Source of the DNA: Saccoglossus kowalevskii | Taxonomy: Eukaryota > Hemichordata > Enteropneusta > Harrimaniidae | Direction of reading: 5' to 3' | Length of the DNA: 15,505 bases | Assembly: GCF_000003605.2 (NCBI RefSeq) | Contig: NW_003121742.1 | Location: forward strand, 1-15,505 | Part shown: piece by piece, positions 9,112 to 15,505 of the stretch | Position numbering within the stretch: the stretch's first letter is position 1 | Layout of the letters: the number at the start of each line of letters is the position of its first letter | Notes under the pieces: model-generated | Database searches by the model: none | Seen by the model: the letters and a program-made list of their open reading frames with translations, nothing else | Told to the model about the DNA's origin: nothing | Made by a program: the position numbers and the translations under genes

Positions 9112-9637
9112 GGGTAAGGCTTTCCCGGGTCCGTGACGTCACTGCGGGGCTTCTATCTAATGATGACGTCATTGATTCTTTGTTGACATAGGTAGCGGGG
9201 ATATCCTGATGAACTAGCGGCGCGAAATCGATGTCCTCAGTTGGTGTCAATGCTACGTGATTGACGGATATGTTTGGCTTGTCAAACAACTCGCATGTTG
9301 GCCAAGAATCACGATTTCCCAGCCAAGGAGGACCTTTCCACCACAATTCAGAATCGCGCAATTCCTTGGAGGTGATACCGCGAGTAAGCAGGTCTGCTGG
9401 ATTGCATTTGGTCGGCACGTACTTAAACTCTTGTGGTAAACTGACGATTTCACTTACGCGATTTGCAGTGAAAGTGTCCTGTTTTCCGCGTGCATTTAAC
9501 CAGCGCAAAACGATCTGTGAGTCCGACCAGAGAAACTGTTTTGCAACATTATACTTTGTAGACAGTGCTGTAGATACAAATTTGCTCAACCGCGTAGCAA
9601 TTACGGCTCCCAACAATTCTAACCTTGGTAAGGTCAA
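9056..9637 (-). pseudogene. pol: BEL/Pao RNase H, second part
   Basis: It continues the RNase H after the 8-bp insertion in a different frame. It has L-P-R-L-E-L-L-G (RNase H Glu), W-S-D-S-Q-I-V-L (Asp) and C-N-P-A-D-L-L-T-R-G. The TTG at 9637 is not a start. The useful frame ends somewhere before 9056; between about 9140 and 9056 the coding returns to the frame of the integrase segment, so a third shift lies there. The exact spot cannot be fixed because both frames are open and this linker is poorly conserved. Confidence 0.82.
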
Positions 9638-10008
9638 TGTCTGGTTATAGTATTTACTGGAGTTACGCGTGTCTTAGACATGGCGAGCGAAGTTTCATTT
9701 CCTGATTTTACGTATACAACTCCACCGTATGCTTTGTCAGACGCATCCGCGAACGCATGTATTTCAACTTCGTTGTTGACAGTATTGTCCGTTTCATTGA
9801 AATAGCGTCTTCTCACGTTTATCTTGGAGGCAGAGTGGAGGTTTTCGGCGATTACTTCCCAATCGTTGCGTAACTTATCAGAGATAGGAGTGTCCCAGTG
9901 TTGATTCTGTTTCCATAAAGTTTGTATTAATCGTTTAGCGGCGATATGCGCGGGCGTCAACAAACCCAATGGGTCATACAAACTAGCGGTGTAACTAACA
10001 ATGTCACG
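9634..10008 (-). pseudogene. pol: BEL/Pao RT connection and RNase H, first part
   Basis: It is in the same frame as the RT, directly after the TAA at 10009. It begins R-D-I-V-S-Y, then Y-D-P-L-G-L-L-T-P-A, the hallmark of the Pao 'Peptidase_A17' region that follows RT. Later A-F-A-D-A-S-D-K-A-Y-G gives the first RNase H Asp. It ends S-K-T-R-V-T-P-V, then goes out of frame at an 8-base insertion (9635-9642) flanked by ggt direct repeats, and stops at 9634. Confidence 0.85.
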
Positions 10009-11439
10009 TTAGGTAATCAGTGGGTCGTTACTAGGCAACTCGATTTGTTTACATTGTAGTATGTCGCGATTTGTGTCCCATTTCATACCGAAAACTGTCA
10101 CGGGGTTATCGGATTTTCCCCGTCCATCATGGGCGGCGAGTTCGCGTATAGCAGCGTCATTAGAACTCCAACTTCTTAAGTTGAACCCGCGTGTAGCCAA
10201 TAACTGTGTCGCATCGTGATAGTATTGGATGGCTTCACTCGTGTTTGTGCTCCCGGTTACGACATCGTCTACGTAAATGTTCTGTTGAAGATCATTCGCG
10301 GCTGGTACGTCAGTGTTATTGTCGATGAGTGTTTTAATGGCCGCGTTTAATATGAACGGGCTTGGACTTGCACCAAATAAAACAGAACAAAATTGATAAG
10401 TAGAAAAGTCGCTGTTGACGTCTTTGATGTCCGATAGCCATAAGAACTTAGTGTTTTGGCGGTCTTCTGTACTTAATCCAATTTGTAGAAAGGCCTTTTC
10501 AATGTCACTTGTTATGGCAACCGGATTCGCTCTGAAGCGCAGTAGGATACCAGTGAGATCGTTCAACAAGGGAGGGCCTATCTCTAAACAATCATTCAAA
10601 CTCGGTTGACCGGCCCCAGATTTAGCACTGCAATCATAGACGACACGAATTGGGGTGGAGGCAGAACTTTCTCGTTTTATTGCCCTATGCGGTAGATAGT
10701 GACCTGTATTGTTATTGTCCGGTACAACTTTCTCTATGTAACCTTTATCCAGCTGATCGGTAATCACCTTATCATACGCCTGAATAATGCCACGTGGTAA
10801 TTTTCGTACAATGTTTCGCGTGCGCTGTTCAGTTGCGTAGTAGTTAGTTGGCAAGGGATCGTGATTTGGTTTCCATGGCAACTTGGCGCTAAATCGACCA
10901 TTGACTACGTCCAAGCAGTTTTGACTATACTGCTTGTACTGTTCTGTGTGACCAACTGTTACTGGATCTTGATTGATTTGTTCACGGATCCCTATAGATT
11001 CTAAGTCCCAAAATGATGCAATGTTCTTGTCTAACACCTGACTAGTTCGTAGTGCTTGTACTTCGGCGGTGAAATGGAACGCGCTTACACTATTGGAGCG
11101 CGTATTTCGTACGTGTGTTCGACCAGTGAATGCTGCGGCGCGTGTTACGTGGTTTCGGTCGACAGGCCCCGAAAGTGAATATCCGAACACGGAATCGACG
11201 GCGGTGGGTCCCGGGCCTCTAATAACATGATTACGGACATAGTCCCAGTACTTGTCGGCTCCAATCAGAATGTCTATTCTTATAGTAGACTCGCTGGGCA
11301 TCGGTTTTTGGGCTAGATTTAATCCTCGCAAATGGGGCATGTTGGTAATATTGGTTGTCACAACATTAGTGAGCTTATCGGAAATTTCCTTAACGTATAG
11401 AACATCGATGGGCTTTTTCTGTCCGTCTCTAGTATGTAG
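10009..11439 (-). pseudogene. pol: BEL/Pao reverse transcriptase region
   Basis: It is open from just after the TAA at 11440; the apparent GTG start at 11361 is not a real start. The N-terminal third finishes the protease-RT connector (I-L-I-G-A-D-K-Y-W-D, typical of DUF1758). The RT domain follows, with I-R-V-V-Y-D-C-S, S-D-I-E-K-A-F-L-Q-I (first catalytic Asp) and Y-V-D-D at about 10264-10275 (the other two Asp). The polymerase catalytic triad is therefore intact. The frame stops at TAA 10009-10011, where a residue before R-D-I-V-S-Y was expected, and it continues in frame beyond. RT makes cDNA from element RNA. Confidence 0.9.
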
Positions 11440-11718
11440 TTATAACGTAGTACATGGCACGGATTTGCATTCGGCATCCGGGTTGTTGAACGAATTCAAT
11501 CTGAGTTGTTCAGTGAAATGTACGTTGGCGTTAAGCCTTTGGGCGAGATTGTGAGTCACAAAACTACGATCGGCTCCTTCATCAAACAGAGCTGTAGCGT
11601 AGACCATTTTACCACGGTAAAAGACTGGAATAGTAGCTGTTTTTAGCAACACACGGTTTGGGGGATTACTCGGTGTAATATTACGATCGCCCGAGTACCG
11701 ATCGCTTCGGTTCGCCAA
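11440..11718 (-). pseudogene. pro: BEL/Pao aspartic protease region (DUF1758-like)
   Basis: It follows the gag TAG in the same frame with only one codon between the stop and the TTG at 11718, so no own start is expected. It contains A-L-F-D-E-G-A-D-R-S-F, the catalytic Asp followed by E-G instead of the T/S-G of pepsin-like enzymes. D-E-G is a known variant in BEL/Pao DUF1758 proteins, so it is not by itself a defect. The family's role is to cut the polyprotein in the particle. The frame ends at TAA 11440-11442, after which the same frame stays open into the RT region, so this is a simple nonsense change. Confidence 0.8.
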
Positions 11719-11721
11719 TTT

Positions 11722-12612
11722 CTATGAATCACGGGTAAAATTCACACTCACAGGGGGAGTTTCAGAGCCTGAATTGTTTGAGCTATTGTCGTTCGATTGT
11801 TTGTTATGACGATGTAGCGAAGTATGGTGTCGCTTCTTACATATTTTGCAACTATACTTTGACTTACAGGAGTTGGCTTTATGAGATCCCAAACAGTTAA
11901 AGCACAGCTGATTGATTTTGACATACTGCAATCTTAGTTCTGGGGTGGCCACTTTAACGCATGAAGTTGGGTTGTGCATTTCTTGACAGTAGACGCATTT
12001 ACGTTCAGCGGGCGGCTTATAGGCGGGTTTTCTCGGTTTGTAGGGTTTCTTCGCGTGTGTATTTGTGTAGAAGGCGGCAACTGTAGACTTTGTATCAGTC
12101 TCATCGTCATCACAGGAAAGTGTAGAGAATTTATTGCCGACAGAGAGAGCTCGTATTTCTGCTCGCATAGCAGCGGTCAGTCCGGTGAGTGTCCAATCGT
12201 CATCCCCGTGATTGTGTGCGAGTTGTTGTTGAAAGGTAATTGGCAATTTATCCAACAACATGGGAATCAAAAGAGCTCCGTAACTGCTCTCGTTCATGTG
12301 TAGAACTCGTAGACCGCGCATCGTAGTCTTGACCTCATCGTGGAAGCGTCGCAGACTCGTGGGATCGTTGTTCGGAGCCGGTAGCGCCCAAAGTGACGGC
12401 ATGTGAGCGTCGATAATCATCTTGGGTTGTCCGTAGCGCTCTTTCAATAAATCGAAGGCGATTTTATAGTTGGCTTGTGTAGTTTGTAAGCCATCTATTG
12501 TCCGTTTGGCCTCGTCTGTGAGGAAACTCTTCAAATAGATGAGTTTCTGAACTTCGGATAATCGGTCATCACTGTCTATCGCAGATGAGAAATTGTCGTG
12601 AAACTGGTTCCA
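11722..12612 (-). pseudogene. gag: BEL/Pao gag, C-terminal part with three zinc knuckles, ending in TAG
   Basis: The frame is open from the break near 12613; no ATG is needed because this is a continuation. It starts W-N-Q-F and includes M/L-K-S-F-L-T-D-E-A-K-R, typical of DUF1759 gag. Near its end are three Zn-binding knuckles: C-x2-C-x3-H-x4-C beginning C-V-Y-C, a second beginning C-F-N-C, and a third beginning C-K-I-C that ends in His. The spacing between knuckles is as in BEL/Pao gag. A Ser/Asn-rich tail (N-D-N-S-S-N-N-S-G) follows. It stops at TAG 11722-11724, and the protease follows in the same frame. Confidence 0.85.
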
Positions 12613-13085
12613 CTCTCGAGTGTGTCTCCGCTGAATTTAGGGATTTCCAATTTAGGTAGTTGCATAGACGATCTGTATGTCAGTGATGGTGGGAATTGAA
12701 CATGTTGGTCCGCAGAATTATGAGACTGGTTACGCGCGCTGGCGTTGATTCGACTTTGTTGTGATTGATTGTAAACAACTCGGTGTTTCTCGACGAACGA
12801 ATCGACCCGAGCACATCTGTTGGACAGTTCCTGGTTATCCTTTATAACCTCGTCGAATTCTGGATCATCTACTGCTAAGTGGTCGTACAATTCACGATGC
12901 GCGGTGATAGAGTCTTCTTCTAGTCGATGTAGGCGCGACAGTCGACTCGCTATTTGTTCGTAGACTGACGGTTTGTCTTGTTGGCTATTGAAGGTGCGAA
13001 TTGAGTCCTCTTCAGGTTCTAGTGCATTAACAAGCACCCTTCTAGCTTTGTCCAGCTTCTTCCTTAGTTGGTTGAGCTTTGTCAT
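12576..13085 (-). pseudogene. gag: BEL/Pao gag, N-terminal part (frameshifted)
   Basis: The first ATG in frame is at 13083-13085, in a good context (GCCATGA), about 70 bp inside the LTR and after the primer-binding site. The protein starts MTKLNQLRKKLDKARR, a basic, probably coiled-coil N-terminus. It ends near L-P-K-L-E-I-P-K-F-S-G-D, the conserved opening of the DUF1759 gag domain. After that motif it runs out of frame and stops at 12576. The break lies at a CT dinucleotide run (12613-12616 on the plus strand), which looks expanded by two bases. The rest of gag continues in another frame from about 12612 down. Gag packages element RNA into particles; this copy cannot do so as written. Confidence 0.8.
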
Positions 13086-13136
13086 GGCTGTAGCTAGATT
13101 ATTGTATCCGGACAACGAAGAACAAAAGTGTCAATA

Positions 13137-13154
13137 ATCCTGGTCTCGGCACCA
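13137..13154 (-). promoter_or_regulatory. tRNA primer-binding site of copy A
   Basis: Two bases inside the shared LTR the sense strand reads TGGTGCCGAGACCAGGAT. The complement ends ggtctcggcacca, that is a tRNA acceptor stem with CCA. The stem half (tctcggc plus discriminator a) most resembles the 3' end of a tRNA-Phe as I remember it, with several mismatches, so the tRNA identity is tentative. It fixes the element's orientation and the 5' LTR boundary. No such site adjoins the 6623 LTR, as expected for a 3' LTR. Confidence 0.75.
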
Positions 13155-13156
13155 TA

Positions 13157-13823
13157 TGTTGTGGACGGATAAAGTCCAGCACAGGTTCTTTCCCTTATTA
13201 ACACACAGCAAGACAATCTCAGTATGCGAAGTCAGTCAAAATGAAGGACTACTCCGTTTATTAAGAAACTGGATGAACGTTGTGTACAAGACAAAACTAA
13301 CAAGACTAACAAGTGAAACGTGCTTTCGGTCGGACACGTGTGTTGCGTGAATCGCGCGTGATCGTTGAGATTACTTCTCCTACGTTCGCAATGGTTCCGA
13401 CTTTTAAAATGGTCAATCTGGTAAGATTGTGTTTGTTTCTAAACTTGTAATGCTTATAACTCAGCGACTAAAGGCCGGATCGTAATCAGAGAAACATGTA
13501 TAAGTAACTATAAACACGAACTAGAACATGAAAACATTTGTATAAACATCGATCAATGATTGCACAATAAATGGGAATGTTCGATCTCCGCACGACATAT
13601 TCCGGGGGCCGACAAAATGGCCTCAATTATTGACGATTTCACAGTAAAAGTAAAGTCTGTAACATAAACATGAATCAATTGTTCAGAATTAACAAATACC
13701 CTGTCAATGAAATGAACATTAACGTAATACTATAGCTCATAGTATGGGAAGTTTCAAACATAATAACATCAAACTGAGATCAATATACTCATATTTGTAA
13801 TTGAGAAATGAATAAATGTCAGT
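13157..13823 (-). repeat. Shared LTR: 5' LTR of copy A and 3' LTR of copy B
   Basis: It matches 6623-7275 at about 98%. It has an extra 15 bp after ggatga, near 13275-13290, and one base less near 13340. On its low-coordinate side it is followed by a primer-binding site, as expected of a 5' LTR. On its high side it runs directly into the pol 3' end of a second copy, as expected of a 3' LTR. So one LTR serves both elements. The inner edge is subject to the same uncertainty as the other LTR. Confidence 0.88.
13257..13262 (-). promoter_or_regulatory. Polyadenylation signal in the shared LTR
   Basis: AATAAA in sense at the position equivalent to 6723-6728. The flanking base differs between LTRs (ttta against ttaa on the plus strand), but the hexamer is preserved. 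Confidence 0.5.
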
Positions 13824-13991
13824 TTATTTATTATTGTACATCAGACGCAGGTTGGCGACTTCAAATGCTTCTCTCCGTGGTCGCGATGACTGCATTGTGT
13901 TTGAATTCTTGGTGGGGGACATTTGGTCTGCTCTGTCCTCAGTTGCGTCTTCTGGGACACTGTTCTCATTCGGGGGTTTCCCGGTAACTGG

Positions 13992-15505
13992 TTACGCCAT
14001 AGTTGGATTTCCCTCAGTCAGCTGTTCGTTGTTGACATCCGGGACGGTTGGTGGCGACTGTATGGCGCTAGTCCGTTGTTCTTCGACTTGACTTGTCTTC
14101 AATAAATACAACTTATTAACGGGACGATTTGTTTTTCCAAGTTTGGTCTTGATTTCGACGACACGTACAAGTCCATCTTTGCCGGGTAGTAAGCGGGTAA
14201 CTTTTGCCATGTGCCAATTCACTCGTTTCTCCACGTCGCTATGAACGAGTACAATGTCGCCCACTTTTATAGTGTTGTTTTTCACACCTCCGGCGGTGGG
14301 AGTGTGGCGTTCTCGGAGCGCGGTGTGATACTCGGCTGACCACCTTTTCCCAAATTGGCGTTGTAGTTTTGCCAAATGTTCAAAGCGAAGATTTACATTA
14401 TGATGAGTTAGAGCGATAGGATCACTCAGGTGGTTTGACGCGTCATACGGTAGACTGTATACATTTCTCCCGATCATAAGGCGAGATGGGGTAAGTGGTA
14501 CCAAGTCGTCTGCGTGGCTAGCGATGTGCGTCAACGGGCGGTCATTTATAACAGATTCTACCTCTGTTAATATAGTTTGCAGTTCGTCAAACGTCACGCA
14601 TGCTTTTCCCAGTACTTTCTTTAAAGTTGATTTGGTTATTCCAATCATACGCTCGTAGAAGCCGCCTACCCATGGCGCGCGTTTCGGGATAAACTTCCAC
14701 GTTGTACGGTGATGCGCTAACAATGCTTGAACTTCCGGGTCGTTCATTAGTTGTCTCAGTTCGTGAGCTGCGGAAATAAATGTAGTAGCATTGTCCGATA
14801 TTAACATTGATGGAGTTGAGCGGCGGGCAGCGAATCGGCGAAAAGCTAGTAGGAAAGATCGGGTAGACATGTCCGGTACGAGTTCAAGGTGAACTGCCCT
14901 TGTAGTCGCGCATGTAAACAGACAAACATACGCTTTGGTTACTGTTTTGTTGGGTGCGCTTCTCACGTATAAGGCGCCAGTATAATCAATACCGCTGATT
15001 CGAAATGGAGGTGTCGCGGTTACCCGACATTCTGGGAGCAGAGTAGATATCGGTTTTGCGTAAGCTGGTCCGCTGACTTTCCGGCAGACCACACACTTGT
15101 GGAGCACGTGATTCACAACGCGGCGTATAGAATTTATCCAATAGCGATCTCGCAAGGCGTTAACCGTAGACTGGGGTCCGCGGTGCATGATACGATCATG
15201 TGTAGCTCGTACGATAAGTCGGGTTAACTGATGATCACGTGGTAACAATATCGGGTGTTTCGTATCATAAGGTAGATCTGCGTATTGAAGACGACCGCCT
15301 AGGCGTAGTAATTTATCCTCGGCGATAAATAGCTTCAGTTGGCTACTAAGATGACCGTATTTCTTATTGTCATTTTTGGTAGACGCGAATATATCAGCAA
15401 AGTGTTCATGTTGAATGTCAGTAATCCAGTGTATTTCTGCATTATTTAATTACCGTGAGCACTGGGTTTATCTTGGGTGCATTTCTCTTTCGATTTCAGT
15501 AGTTG
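13992..15505 (-). pseudogene. pol: Copy B pol fragment: integrase and DUF5641-like domain
   Basis: It is equivalent to the copy A integrase segment. The same H2C2 and D,D,E residues are visible (I-S-G-I-D-Y-T-G, I-S-D-N-A-T, G-G-F-Y-E-R). Two lesions are private to this copy. At 15451-15459 there is a net 2-bp gain relative to A, which sends the upstream frame into TAA at 15446-15448. At 13992-13994 a TAA replaces the equivalent of a Ser codon, removing the last 56 residues of the tail. The TTG at 15248 is only the first start-like codon after the break. Confidence 0.88.

Larger units (their letters stand above)
6623..13823 (-). mobile_element. BEL/Pao LTR retrotransposon, copy A, full structure but disabled
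   Basis: The element is read on the minus strand. Its 5' LTR starts at the high-coordinate end (to about 13823) and its 3' LTR ends at 6623. In sense order it has LTR, primer-binding site, gag with zinc knuckles, DEG-type aspartic protease, reverse transcriptase, RNase H, integrase and DUF5641-like tail. This protease-RT-RNase H-integrase order with DUF1759/DUF1758-like regions is typical of BEL/Pao. The two LTRs are about 98% identical (about 15 substitutions plus 15-bp and 1-bp indels over about 650 bp). Three frame changes and three in-frame stops disable the polyprotein. It is inserted inside a 38-bp satellite unit. No target-site duplication can be checked because the other flank belongs to copy B. 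Confidence 0.92.
13157..15505 (-). mobile_element. BEL/Pao copy B, partial, joined to copy A through a shared LTR
   Basis: From the shared LTR to the window end the sequence aligns base for base with 6623-8957 (the offset changes from 6534 to 6548 to 6550 across indels). I counted about 29 substitutions over about 1,680 internal bases, about 98% identity, similar to the LTR pair. The rest of the element (rest of pol, gag, the outer 5' LTR) is beyond 15505. Its coding is more eroded at the 3' end than copy A. Confidence 0.9.

Noticed and set aside
9261-9650. Plus-strand open frame of 129 codons
   Set aside because: It is a shadow of the RNase H coding strand, which has clear catalytic motifs.
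11440-11442. Programmed recoding at the TAA between protease and RT
   Set aside because: It falls inside the protease-RT connector rather than at a product boundary, and the 10009 TAA is similar; both look like plain nonsense changes.
13137-13154. tRNA gene ending in CCA on the plus strand
   Set aside because: Only the 3' end resembles a tRNA, and it sits at the LTR edge, so it is a primer-binding site.

Overview
The window is animal genomic DNA, most likely from an invertebrate. The left part is AT-rich with spliced coding exons (AG acceptors, GT donors and phases that carry through). The right part is a BEL/Pao-type LTR retrotransposon, a group known from metazoans. The sequence does not fix the species. 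Nothing looks bacterial.

Positions 1-4770 (+ strand) hold nine candidate exons of one gene whose C-terminal part is an atypical alpha-kinase domain. The exons are 101-262, 467-558, 1203-1252, 1638-1694, 1776-1792, 2196-2267, 3670-3752, 4000-4208 and 4695-4768. The reading frame carries through every junction. The kinase assignment rests on the last two exons, which show G-K-F-V-K-Y-x-N-N-x-G and, across the final junction, D-L-Q-G-V-G and L-T-D. The earlier exons are supported by splice signals and phase only. Exon 4000-4208 has two adjacent stops (TAG TAA) in a stretch that looks locally out of frame. The last visible exon ends before the C-terminal part of the fold. The gene therefore either continues beyond the window, is truncated, or is decaying. 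A GC-rich island of unknown origin (about 3340-3635) sits in the 2268-3669 intron.

Positions 4809-6622 are a tandem array of a 38-bp unit, about 47 copies, with a short higher-order pattern near 5280-5630. The array starts about 40 bp after the last kinase exon and is cut in mid-unit at 6622 by the retrotransposon.

Positions 6623-15505 are BEL/Pao sequence read on the minus strand, arranged LTR / internal A / LTR / internal B. Copy A (6623 to about 13823) has both LTRs, a primer-binding site, gag with three zinc knuckles, an aspartic protease, reverse transcriptase with YVDD, RNase H, an integrase with an H2C2 zinc finger and D,D,E residues, and a C-terminal DUF5641-like domain. Its reading frame is broken by at least three frame changes and three in-frame stops, so it cannot make an intact polyprotein by normal translation. 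One of the stops, a TAG, lies at the gag/protease boundary. Copy B shares the 13157 LTR with copy A and runs off the window within pol. It is about 98% identical to A but has its own frameshift and an early stop. The far end of copy B, and the rest of the interrupted satellite unit, lie outside the window.
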